Positions 1 through 6,997 of a stretch of DNA of 9,383 nucleotides are shown here, one piece after another; the stretch's first letter is position 1; each line of letters opens with the position of its first letter. Both the position numbers and the translations under genes were made by a program. The notes under the pieces were generated by a model, which was not told the DNA's origin, made no database searches, and saw nothing but the letters and a program-made list of their open reading frames with translations. The DNA is from Prevotellaceae bacterium (GTDB lineage Bacteria; Bacteroidota; Bacteroidia; Bacteroidales; UBA932): positions 1 to 9,383 of the forward strand of contig JAITKY010000210.1 of assembly GCA_031278135.1 (NCBI GenBank), in the 5' to 3' direction.

Positions 1-57
1 GGTATTAATGTATCTGTTAGACATATTGATATGAAATAAATTTTAAGTAATATATTC

Positions 58-1119
58 ATGAAAAAGTTAGTATTATTATCGGTTTTTAGTTTAGTTTTTG
101 TGAGTGCATTATTTGCGCAGGCTAAGATACAGTTTTCGGATACGAAGCATGATTTCGGGAATGTGAAAGAGGCAAATGGACCTGTTTCGCACGTTTTTAC
201 ATTTAAAAATACGGGAAATGCGCCTTTGGTGATAAAGAATGTTGAAACTTCGTGCGGATGTACTTCGCCGGAATATACCAAAGAGCCTGTTCAACCGGGC
301 AAATCGGGAACAGTGAAAGCCACGTTCGACCCTTCCGGACGCCCGAATTATTTCGATAAAAACTTGACGGTCACATCTAATGCGGAGAACAGTAGTGTTG
401 TGTTGAATATTAAGGGAGATGTCCAAGCAAAAGTTTTGACCATCGAAGAACAGTATCCTTTTGCTATCGACAAGGTGCGGTTCAAAAGCCGTATTTTCGA
501 GTTGTACAAAGTGTTATCGACAGGTACAAGAACCGAAAATCTCGAAGTTATCAACACAGGAACAACTCCTGCCATACTTGTTTTTGAGAATGTGCCGGCT
601 TATATAACCATTAAAGCCGACCCTGTCAGCATTCCTGCAGGGTCTAAAGGAACTATCAGTTGCACGTATAACGCTACAAAGAAAATAGATTATGGTTCTG
701 TAACCGACGATATTACAGTCAAAATTAAAGGTGTAAAAGGGACATTAACGGTGAGAGCAAATATCATAGAAGACTTTTCGGGTTTAACTTCAGCCGAACT
801 TGAGAAGGCGCCTGTCGTAACGAGAGAAAAGACTAATCATCAATTCGATAAAATCAAAAAAGGTGAAAAAGTCAGTGCAACTTTCGAAATCAAAAACGAA
901 GGAAAAACAGATTTGATAATCCGGAAAGTCACAAGCGACAGCAAATATGTGAAATCGACGATAGCCGAAAATACTGTCAAGCCGGGGAAATCGACGACTC
1001 TGACGCTGGAATTGACGGCAGACGACGAGCCGGGCGAAAAATTCTATGCCACGACTGTGATTTCCAATGCTCCGAAACAATGGTCACTCACCTTTTATTT
1101 AATAGGTACGATAGAATAA
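58..1119 (+). CDS. Secreted DUF1573 (Ig-like, multi-domain) protein
   Basis: The protein has 353 residues. It starts with a Sec signal peptide (KK, then a hydrophobic stretch to about residue 20, ending ALFAQA, with likely cleavage after residue 20 or 22), so it should act in the periplasm or outside the cell. Residues about 23-122 form a typical DUF1573 module: an HDFG motif (31-34), FKNTG (49-53), a CGC pair (66-68) and PGKSG (80-84). A second beta-rich module spans about 125-235. A third, at about 255-353, repeats the pattern (HQFDKIKKGE, FEIKNEGKTDL, VKPGKST). Such ASPM/SPD-2/Hydin-like Ig folds usually serve in binding; the biochemical role of DUF1573 proteins is unknown. The ATG at 58 directly precedes the signal peptide. 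No TAnnTTTG box is visible in the 57 bases upstream, so its promoter may lie outside the window. prfC follows after 13 bp, suggesting co-transcription. Confidence 0.9.
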   Translation: MKKLVLLSVFSLVFVSALFAQAKIQFSDTKHDFGNVKEANGPVSHVFTFKNTGNAPLVIKNVETSCGCTSPEYTKEPVQPGKSGTVKATFDPSGRPNYFDKNLTVTSNAENSSVVLNIKGDVQAKVLTIEEQYPFAIDKVRFKSRIFELYKVLSTGTRTENLEVINTGTTPAILVFENVPAYITIKADPVSIPAGSKGTISCTYNATKKIDYGSVTDDITVKIKGVKGTLTVRANIIEDFSGLTSAELEKAPVVTREKTNHQFDKIKKGEKVSATFEIKNEGKTDLIIRKVTSDSKYVKSTIAENTVKPGKSTTLTLELTADDEPGEKFYATTVISNAPKQWSLTFYLIGTIE

Positions 1120-1132
1120 CAACTATCAAAAT

Positions 1133-2731
1133 ATGACATTCAAACAGGAAATTGAACGACGCAGGACTTTGGCGGTTATTGCTCATCCCGACGCAGGAAA
1201 AACAACTCTGACCGAAAAACTTCTGCTTTTCGGGGGTGCTATACATATCGCCGGCGCAGTGAAGTCTAACAAAATACTGAAACCGGCAACATCCGATTTT
1301 ATGGAAATCGAACGTCAGAGAGGTATATCTGTCTCGACTTCGGTGATGACTTTCGAATACTGTGACCGAAAAATCAATATATTAGATACGCCCGGACATG
1401 AAGATTTTGCGGAAGATACTTACCGGACATTGACCGCAGTAGATAGTGTTATCATAGTGATTGACGGTGCAAAAGGCGTTGAATTGCAGACCCGTCGGCT
1501 GATGGAAGTGTGCCGAATGAGAAACACGCCCGTGATTGTGTTCATCAACAAACTCGACAGGGAAAGCAAAGATCCGTTCGATTTACTCGACGAAATAGAA
1601 AAAGAATTGAAAATAAACGTTGTGCCTCTTAGTTGGCCCATCGGAGACGGGGCGTCGTTCAAAGGTGTTTACAATCGTTTCGAAAAAAAATTGCAACTGT
1701 TCTATTCGGTAAATAAACAGAAATCGGACGCCGGAATTTTGGAAATTATCGATTTGAAATCGGACGAAGCGGTAACGGCACTGGGCGAAGCTAATAAACG
1801 ATTGCAGGATGATCTGGAAATTATCGAAACCGTTTATCCCGAATTTGACAAGACAGAATATGACGCAGGTAAACTTGCGCCGGTATTTTTCGGCAGCGCT
1901 GTGAATAATTTTGGCGTCCGGGAACTGCTGAATTGCTTTGTAGAAATCGCACCCTATCCGCAAAAATCCATTACCGATACCCGCGAAATAAGTCCTTTTG
2001 AATCAAAACTCACCGGGTTTGTATTCAAAATACATGCCAATCTCGATCCAAATCATCGCGACAGGATCGCGTTTCTCAAAATCTGTTCGGGCGTTTTCGA
2101 ACGGAACAAGCCATATTTTCATGTCGCTTCGAAAAAACAAATACGGTTTTCGTCGCCAAACACGTTTCTCGCCGACAAAAAATCGATTGTCGATAAATCG
2201 TTTCCCGGAGATATTGTGGGATTGCACGATACCGGAACTTTCAAAATCGGAGATACTTTAACCGAAGGTGAAATACTTAATTTCAAAGGTATTCCGAATT
2301 TTTCGCCCGAATTGTTCCGGTATATCGAAAACGCCGACCCAATGAAATCAAAACAATTGGCAAAAGGTATCGACCAACTGATGGACGAAGGTGTCGCACA
2401 ACTGTTTACACTGAAAATAAACAATAGAAAAATAATCGGATGCCTCGGAATGTTGCAGTTCGATGTAATTCAGTATCGTCTGGAGCACGAATATGGCGCA
2501 AAATGCAAGTACGAACCGATTGCTCTATACAAAGCATGCTGGTTCGAAAGCGATGACAAAAACCAGTTAGACAACTTTATGACACGTAAATATCATAACA
2601 TAGCCCTCGACAAATACGGTAGAAACGTATATCTCGCCGATTCGGCTTACGCCCTGAAAATGGCCGAAGATAAATTCAATAAAATCAAATTCCATTTCAC
2701 TTCAGAAATGACGTCTGTGAGTTATGAGTGA
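1133..2731 (+). CDS. prfC: Peptide chain release factor 3 (RF3), translational GTPase
   Basis: The protein has 532 residues, close to the 529 of E. coli RF3. RF3 is a cytoplasmic GTPase that removes RF1/RF2 from the ribosome after peptide release. The GTPase motifs are all present: G1 AHPDAGKT (17-24), G2 RGISVST (63-69), G3 DTPGHED (85-91), G4 NKLD (139-142) and G5 GSA (about 254-256). The SVSTSVM stretch after RGI and the absence of elongation-factor-length domains IV/V favour RF3 over EF-G. Domains 2 and 3 follow (about 290-532), with the conserved stretch LGMLQFDVIQYRLEHEYG near residues 437-454. The ATG at 1133 lies 13 bp after the upstream stop, in an A-rich leader, and probably shares that transcript. 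No strong terminator hairpin is seen after the stop at 2731; the next sequence is a decayed insertion element. I see no truncation or missing motif. Confidence 0.97.
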   Translation: MTFKQEIERRRTLAVIAHPDAGKTTLTEKLLLFGGAIHIAGAVKSNKILKPATSDFMEIERQRGISVSTSVMTFEYCDRKINILDTPGHEDFAEDTYRTLTAVDSVIIVIDGAKGVELQTRRLMEVCRMRNTPVIVFINKLDRESKDPFDLLDEIEKELKINVVPLSWPIGDGASFKGVYNRFEKKLQLFYSVNKQKSDAGILEIIDLKSDEAVTALGEANKRLQDDLEIIETVYPEFDKTEYDAGKLAPVFFGSAVNNFGVRELLNCFVEIAPYPQKSITDTREISPFESKLTGFVFKIHANLDPNHRDRIAFLKICSGVFERNKPYFHVASKKQIRFSSPNTFLADKKSIVDKSFPGDIVGLHDTGTFKIGDTLTEGEILNFKGIPNFSPELFRYIENADPMKSKQLAKGIDQLMDEGVAQLFTLKINNRKIIGCLGMLQFDVIQYRLEHEYGAKCKYEPIALYKACWFESDDKNQLDNFMTRKYHNIALDKYGRNVYLADSAYALKMAEDKFNKIKFHFTSEMTSVSYE

Positions 2732-2786
2732 TGATTGATGATTGTCATGTCCTGAAATTAAGTATACAGACAAAAGAAGTAAAAGT

Positions 2787-3119
2787 ATGACAAAAAGAGT
2801 AAAAACGTATAACTCGGTACAGTATTTGCTTTAAAGAAAAATAGTTCAGGAAGTGTCATCCGGATCGAGCATCAAAGGTGGTGCGACAGTTCAAAGCTGT
2901 ATAAAGAAATTTGGGCGGGAAGACTTGTTAAACAAAGTAGTAAGAATAGAAATGAAAAGAGAAAAAGACAGATTAAAACAGTTAGAAAAGGAATTGCAGG
3001 CGACAAAAATAGCCTTAGCAAAAAAGACGATGGTAGTAGATGCCTTGGAAATTCTAATAGAAAAAGCGAACCGTCATTATGAGACGGATTTAAAAAAAAA
3101 TTGGGGACAGGAACAATGA
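2787..3119 (+). pseudogene. IS3-family transposase orfA, broken (helix-turn-helix/leucine-zipper part)
   Basis: The original start is probably the ATG at 2787 (MTKRVKTYNS...), a typical orfA N-terminus. The frame stays the same down to the TGA at 3117-3119, but a TAA interrupts it at 2832-2834. A few residues of the helix-turn-helix also seem missing: the text runs from IVQEVSSGSSI straight to KGGATVQSCIKKFG, where relatives usually have about ten residues in between. Downstream is the charged coiled-coil region (MKREKDRLKQLEKELQATK) and the ending EILIEKANRHYETDLKKN, characteristic of Bacteroidota IS3 orfA. An A9 run at about 3092-3100, near the end of orfA, is where IS3 elements commonly shift into orfB by -1 frameshifting, and orfB is indeed in the -1 frame here. 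It is probably not functional. Confidence 0.82.
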
Positions 3120-3286
3120 GACAGGTACATATGGAACAAGGATATAGCATTAGGTATTTAAGTTCATATTTTGGTTACACACGAGATGGGTATTACAAGT
3201 CCATATCAAGGATAAGTTCCGTCGAGTTAAGCAAAGCAATGTTAATCACATCGGTAATGGAAATCCGCAGACAGTATCCCCGTATG
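3116..3286 (+). pseudogene. IS3-family transposase orfB, N-terminal fragment
   Basis: This fragment begins at the ATG that overlaps the orfA stop (ATGA, 3116-3119), in the -1 frame relative to orfA. It reads RQVHMEQGYSIRYLSSYFGY, then YYKSISRISSVELSK and EIRRQYPRM, which is the usual N-terminal HTH_21-like part of IS3 orfB. Homology stops abruptly after PRM at about 3286; relatives continue GTRKL. From here the plus frame runs on for about 20 codons, but these are the reverse complement of the DDE core and are not meaningful. The frame is therefore a truncated remnant. Confidence 0.75.
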
Positions 3287-3603
3287 CCATCGCACTTTCA
3301 TAACAGTGATTCTCTTCCGTCATACTTATGTGTATCTTATTTTTGAGTAATATGTTAGTATAATCATTGCTGCAATATTGTATACCATGGTCGGAATGAC
3401 GAATAACTCCTTCCGACGATTTGCACTTTTTAACGCTTGTAAAAGTGCATTTATACATCCTTCAAGGGCTAAACTCGTGGACTTTCCCAGCCTGCTATTG
3501 TCCGGAAATAGACGTCCGTCAACAAAAACAAATATGCAAAGCCTTTCTCTGTCCGAATATACGTTATGTCACGGCACCATACCTGATTCGGTTGGGTGTT
3601 TGA
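3287..3603 (-). pseudogene. IS3-family transposase orfB, inverted DDE (rve) core fragment
   Basis: Read on the minus strand from about 3603 downward, three frames together give the integrase core. NTQPNQVWCRDITYIR and FAYLFLLTDVYFRTIAGW (about 3600-3483) contain the first catalytic Asp. [17 protein letters not shown] (about 3472-3420) follows in a second frame. [17 protein letters not shown] and the [13 protein letters not shown] stretch (about 3401-3285), in a third frame, contain the second Asp. Frameshifts lie near 3480 and near 3410. The homology ends at AMA, exactly one residue before the catalytic Glu expected from DD(35)E spacing, where the sequence joins the plus-strand N-terminal fragment tail to tail. 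The fragment is inactive. Confidence 0.78.
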
Positions 3604-3788
3604 CCTGCCGCCTGAAGAACTTGACGAAAACGGACAGGAAAATAATTCGATGCTACAAATTATACATTAAAAAAAATAGATCTGAAAATTATAACGCTTA
3701 CATTATCTGTGATATTACTGTCTGTTATTGTTTGTTTTTTTTGTTTACAGTAAAAACATTAACAACAAATTATTTTCAGATTTAAATT

Positions 3789-5186
3789 CTATTCGACCGT
3801 AATCCTTGCAAGAACATTTCCATAATCGATTATCTTTTTGTTTTCGATGTACTTGATTAAGACATCGGCAGTGTTTACATTCAGAGCAATTCCGGCGTCG
3901 TCGTGAGCAAATTTGTACGTCGAATAGATGTAACTGTTCATTCCTACCGCATATTTTTTGGATTTATTCAGCGCTACGCCGTTTTTATCCAGAATTTTAA
4001 CAGATTTTTCCTTTCCTTTTGCGGTTATAGTGCAGTTGATTCCGGAAACAAGAATCGTCTGGTTTTTAAGCAGGAACTTTTCGATTTCGTCATAACTCAT
4101 CATAATCTTAACTACGTCGTTTCCAAACGGATCTAAAGCATATACAGTATTTAAAGTTATGTCTCCTTTCGGGATGCTGTTTATCCGTATGCCTCCAGAG
4201 TTGAGAAAAGCGATATCCAAGTCCAGCATTTCGGTTAAAGCGTCTGTCATTAAAGCGCCGAGTTTCTTTTTGCCGGATATTCTGGATGCTACATGACCGA
4301 TAACTTTGTTTCCCTTGTCGTTGGCTTTGTATGAATCGACAAGTTGTTTGATTTCAAGGTCTTCATCGGTAAGTTCATTCAGATTGACCAACTTGTTGGT
4401 TTTGTCGACTATCTGTCCTTTTTTCACTGATATTCTGGTTTCTCCGACATAATCCAGTTTCGAAGACGCCTGTGTTATCAAAACTCCGTTTTCGACCATT
4501 CCGTTGTCAATTTTCGTATGCGAATGTCCGCCAAGTATGATATCGATTTCGGGATATTTTTTCGCAATATTGACGTCGGGGTTTACTCCGAGGTGCGACA
4601 ACAGAATAAATACGTCGCTGCCGCTAAGAAAAGAATATTCGCCTACGGTTTTTGCCGGCGACACGAATTTCAAACCTGTCACATTGTCGGGATGCGTCGA
4701 AGGTATTCCACCCGAACCAACTTCAATCAAACCCAATACCGACATCACTACTCCATTGATATTAAATATCCTGTAAGGTTCAACAGGTCGAAGCGTCGAA
4801 TTTTCTCCATATTGAATATTCGCACATATAAACTGAAATTTAGCCTGTTCCATCCTTTTATTCAATACCTCCTGTCCGTAATCGAACTCATGATTGCCAA
4901 TGGAACTCAAACAGTAACCTGTTTTATTCATTATATCGACAATAGGATAACCCTTTTCGGGATATTGGTCAACCAACGGATTTCCCGAAAACAAATCGCC
5001 ATCGCTAAATAAAAAAGTATTGGGATTTTCGGCTTTCAACTTTTTGTAATACGCCGATAATTTGGGAAAATTATCAATACTCCCGTGCATATCGTTTGTA
5101 CACAGGATAATGATTTCCGCATCTTTTCCACATCCTGCAAAAAACAGTGCAAGGACTAATATTTTTACAAATCTTAACCGTATCAT
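3789..5186 (-). CDS. Lipoprotein 5'-nucleotidase / metallophosphatase (UshA family)
   Basis: The protein has 465 residues. The N-terminus is a lipoprotein signal: Arg/Lys-rich start, hydrophobic run, lipobox FAGC with Cys19, so the mature protein is probably membrane-anchored and outside the cytoplasm. The metallophosphatase domain (about 24-260) has every metal-site motif: NDMH (D32, H34), DGD (D64), GNHE (N98, H99), SHLG (H198) and GGHSH (H221, H223). The C-terminal 5'-nucleotidase domain (about 295-450) has NSGGIR (329-334) and DPFGND (352-357). The family hydrolyses nucleoside 5'-monophosphates and related nucleotides for scavenging; the exact substrate cannot be read from sequence. It is shorter than E. 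coli UshA (550). Its ATG (5186-5184) overlaps the stop of the upstream small gene (ATGA), indicating translational coupling. No clear terminator follows the stop, only AT-rich sequence. Confidence 0.93.
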   Translation of the reverse strand: MIRLRFVKILVLALFFAGCGKDAEIIILCTNDMHGSIDNFPKLSAYYKKLKAENPNTFLFSDGDLFSGNPLVDQYPEKGYPIVDIMNKTGYCLSSIGNHEFDYGQEVLNKRMEQAKFQFICANIQYGENSTLRPVEPYRIFNINGVVMSVLGLIEVGSGGIPSTHPDNVTGLKFVSPAKTVGEYSFLSGSDVFILLSHLGVNPDVNIAKKYPEIDIILGGHSHTKIDNGMVENGVLITQASSKLDYVGETRISVKKGQIVDKTNKLVNLNELTDEDLEIKQLVDSYKANDKGNKVIGHVASRISGKKKLGALMTDALTEMLDLDIAFLNSGGIRINSIPKGDITLNTVYALDPFGNDVVKIMMSYDEIEKFLLKNQTILVSGINCTITAKGKEKSVKILDKNGVALNKSKKYAVGMNSYIYSTYKFAHDDAGIALNVNTADVLIKYIENKKIIDYGNVLARITVE

Positions 5187-5386
5187 AATAAATTCTCTAA
5201 TTTTTTGATAAATAATTCACATCCTTCCTGTAAAGCGCCATCGATGCCGGTCTGGTTGCCGTACCTGTCCAAAATTTCGTACTGCGATACTTTGCGTATA
5301 ATTCTTTTATCGAAATTTAAAACGGCGTCTTTTACTTTTGCTCCTTCAAATAACGTTATTTTCTTCTCATTAACAAATACTTTCAT
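5183..5386 (-). CDS. Small ThiS/beta-grasp-like protein, coupled to the 5'-nucleotidase gene
   Basis: This is a 67-residue protein if it starts at the ATG at 5386 (MKVFVNEKK); a TTG nine bases earlier (5395) would add three residues but looks less likely. The pattern is that of a small beta-grasp fold: a first strand MKVFVN, a turn with EGAKVKDAV, a central helix-like part, then DRYGNQTGIDGALQEGCELFI, which resembles the end of ThiS/MoaD or ferredoxin-like beta-grasp proteins. It lacks the C-terminal Gly-Gly used by ThiS and MoaD as sulfur carriers (it ends LENLL) and has one Cys (position 56) but no ferredoxin cysteine set. I assign no function. It has no signal peptide, so it should be cytoplasmic, unlike its lipoprotein partner downstream. 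The four-base overlap with the nucleotidase gene and a good -7 box 27 bases upstream support it as real. Confidence 0.75.
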   Translation of the reverse strand: MKVFVNEKKITLFEGAKVKDAVLNFDKRIIRKVSQYEILDRYGNQTGIDGALQEGCELFIKKLENLL

Positions 5387-5412
5387 CCAAAACAATCATT
5401 ATAAAACCAGTG

Positions 5413-5420
5413 CAAAGTTA
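5413..5420 (-). promoter_or_regulatory. Bacteroidota-type promoter (-7 box) for the small gene/5'-nucleotidase pair
   Basis: On the minus strand the sequence reads TAACTTTG, matching the Bacteroidota -7 consensus TAnnTTTG, followed by CAC. A TTG at 5446-5444 lies 23 bp further upstream, slightly longer than the usual 19-21 bp spacing to the -33 box. Transcription would start near 5406, about 20 bases before the ATG at 5386. Confidence 0.6.
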
Positions 5421-5666
5421 CAAACAATAATCGAAGACACTGTCAAGAAAAATTATCTGTTCGCCTGTATCGTGAGCCAGTGATGCCGAAAAAAACAAGG
5501 TCAATATCCCAGCTGACGTCCGGAATTTTACATTATTCCCAACGAGGGGTTGATATTAACCCACATTGCGTCTCTCACATTTCGAAACAATGTTAAATTT
5601 GAGTTAAAAAAGGTAAAAATTTTGAAAGTTACCGGAATTTCGATGGCATATTCGTATAAAATATCC
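5421..5666. other. Intergenic region between divergent promoters, no gene
   Basis: I find no credible gene here. It holds a small perfect hairpin (GGGTT at 5547-5551, AACCC at 5558-5562, loop of six) in sequence that includes CCCAACGAGGGGTTG and CCACATTGCGTCTCTCACAT. The compact, relatively GC-rich patch at about 5500-5585 contrasts with the AT-rich flanks and could be a relic of a dispersed repeat, but I cannot identify it. The last 80 bases are AT-rich promoter DNA. Confidence 0.4.
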
Positions 5667-5674
5667 TATCTTTG
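5667..5674 (+). promoter_or_regulatory. Bacteroidota-type promoter (-7 box) for the RNA repair operon
   Basis: TATCTTTG matches TAnnTTTG exactly and is followed by CAC, as is common. No clean TTTG -33 element lies at the expected spacing; TTTCGATGG at 5638-5646 is the closest. Transcription would begin near 5681, giving a short leader of about 20 bases before the hen1 ATG at 5700. I see no operator-like inverted repeat overlapping it. Confidence 0.65.
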
Positions 5675-5699
5675 CACAATTATTTATTAAAAAACGGAA

Positions 5700-6995
5700 A
5701 TGATTTTAAGAATTAAATCTTTAAATGACAAATTTTTAGATATCTTATGCAAAAATCCGAATACCGATAATGGATTATATTGCAAGCCATTGCAAAATGG
5801 ACAGGTTATCGGTAATGTTGTCGACAAAAACGAATACGATGTTGTTTTTCAGGACGAAAAATACAGTTATTGCCCCGAAGAAAGTAATACCATTGATTAT
5901 CAAAGTTATTGTTCTCCATTGGCAGTATTGCACATTTGCAACACATTGTTTGGGCATATCCTGAAAAGCCGCAAAGAATATGCCGAAACTGCTATTAAGT
6001 GGCTGGGTGTCACACAGGGAGAGGTCGATAACACAGTCTGCACCATCGAAATACCTTCGTTCTACATAGATTCCAACTGGTACAGAAACGGCAGATTCCT
6101 GTTATCCAAATATTTCGAAGATATCGAAGTTGTGCAGCAATCGAAATGTGTCTTCCGACTGACTGTTACCGGAAAAACGGTGTTCGACACTTTCAATTTG
6201 TTGGCGTTGGTCGCTGTATTTTCCCATGTTACAAACAATTACGGAATGTATACCTTCATCGACGACAATTTGGCGCAAAAATTGGGACGAATACTTACTA
6301 ACATCGATAATGTACCGTATTTTGTTTTCTATCTGTATATTATGCGGGCTGTGAAGTCGGTTAAACAATTTGAAACGCTCAAGCCGGTATTTGAAAACTA
6401 TCTGGCAAAAAACGGATTAAAAGCAAATCTGGTTATCGAAGGCACTTCCCGACAACGGTTAACTTTCGTAACCAACTTGTTAGAACACAACATTCCGGTG
6501 TTGGACATAGGCTGTGGCGAATTGCTTTACTACAAAAAAATGATGACGCTCAATTTTGCCGCCGATTATTACGCCATCGATAAAAACCCCGATATTGAGC
6601 AAATTGCAGCAAACATATCCCGTCGTTACGACGATAAAAACCTGTTTTTTTACAATTCGTTAGACGAATTTACTTCAGACGAACAGGTGAACATCCTTTT
6701 GACGGAAGTTATTGAACACAACTCAATGGAAGAATCTAAAAAATTAATTTCCAAAGCATTTTCGTATAATTTCAACAAAGTGATTATCACAACTCCAAAC
6801 GTGGAGTTCAATTCTTTCTACAGCATGGAAAACAAATTGCGTCACGAAGATCACTGTTTCGAATTGACGCGCGACGAATTTAAGTCGTTGATAACATACT
6901 GTATTAAAGGAGAAAACATAAATGTCGAATATTTTTATCTGGGCGACAGCCTGAACGGCATTCAGCCCGTGCAAGGATGTATAATAAAAAAGTAA
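5700..6995 (+). CDS. hen1: Hen1: 3'-terminal RNA ribose 2'-O-methyltransferase
   Basis: The protein has 431 residues, close to bacterial Hen1 (C. thermocellum, about 465). Hen1 methylates the 2'-OH of the 3'-terminal ribose of cleaved RNA before sealing, so the repaired junction resists being cut again. The C-terminal part (about 250-431) is the SAM-dependent, Mn-dependent methyltransferase: VLDIGCGE (267-274) is the SAM-binding glycine motif. EVIEH (E336, E339, H340) with RHEDHCFELTRDEF (H382 or H385) matches the Glu-Glu-His-His metal site that defines Hen1. TTPN (364-367) is also conserved. Residues 1 to about 240 form the bacteria-specific N-terminal domain, which in C. thermocellum Hen1 is known to activate the partner ligase. 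It is the first gene of a three-gene operon, about 25 bases after a -7 box; the ligase gene follows within 2 bp. The methyltransferase assignment is firm. Confidence 0.95.
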   Translation: MILRIKSLNDKFLDILCKNPNTDNGLYCKPLQNGQVIGNVVDKNEYDVVFQDEKYSYCPEESNTIDYQSYCSPLAVLHICNTLFGHILKSRKEYAETAIKWLGVTQGEVDNTVCTIEIPSFYIDSNWYRNGRFLLSKYFEDIEVVQQSKCVFRLTVTGKTVFDTFNLLALVAVFSHVTNNYGMYTFIDDNLAQKLGRILTNIDNVPYFVFYLYIMRAVKSVKQFETLKPVFENYLAKNGLKANLVIEGTSRQRLTFVTNLLEHNIPVLDIGCGELLYYKKMMTLNFAADYYAIDKNPDIEQIAANISRRYDDKNLFFYNSLDEFTSDEQVNILLTEVIEHNSMEESKKLISKAFSYNFNKVIITTPNVEFNSFYSMENKLRHEDHCFELTRDEFKSLITYCIKGENINVEYFYLGDSLNGIQPVQGCIIKK

Positions 6996-6997
6996 AC

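Larger units (their letters stand above)
2748..3612. mobile_element. Decayed, rearranged IS3-family insertion sequence
   Basis: This stretch holds remnants of both reading frames of an IS3-family element: orfA on the plus strand, the N-terminal part of orfB on the plus strand, and the DDE core of orfB on the minus strand. Stops and frameshifts show it cannot make a transposase. The left end is probably near 2748, where the sequence starts TGTCCTGAAATTAAGTATAC about 39 bp before orfA; IS3 terminal repeats usually begin TG, but I cannot pair this one because no matching right repeat is found. The right boundary is the last recognisable transposase sequence, not a defined end. The orfB C-terminus and right terminal repeat appear lost. 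Confidence 0.8.

Noticed and set aside
1583..1963. 126-codon minus-strand open frame inside prfC
   Set aside because: prfC is complete and well conserved here; the antisense translation shows no known motif.
2706..2750. ATGATTG-type short tandem copies after prfC, considered as a terminator
   Set aside because: Only an imperfect ATGA/TCAT pairing without a T-tract; too weak to call.
3599..3667. Short plus-strand stretch reading FDLPPEELDENGQENNSML, ending in a TAA
   Set aside because: The composition looks gene-like and it could be the tail of a lost gene, but it has no start and no family I recognise, and it abuts the transposase remnant. It is too short to call.
3378..3785. 135-codon plus-strand open frame across the transposase remnant
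   Set aside because: Most of it is the reverse complement of the inverted IS3 DDE core, which explains the sequence better; the C-terminal part is AT-rich intergenic DNA.
4518..5012. 164-codon open frame on the plus strand inside the 5'-nucleotidase gene
   Set aside because: It is the antisense of the metallophosphatase domain with all its metal motifs; the translation is basic and featureless.
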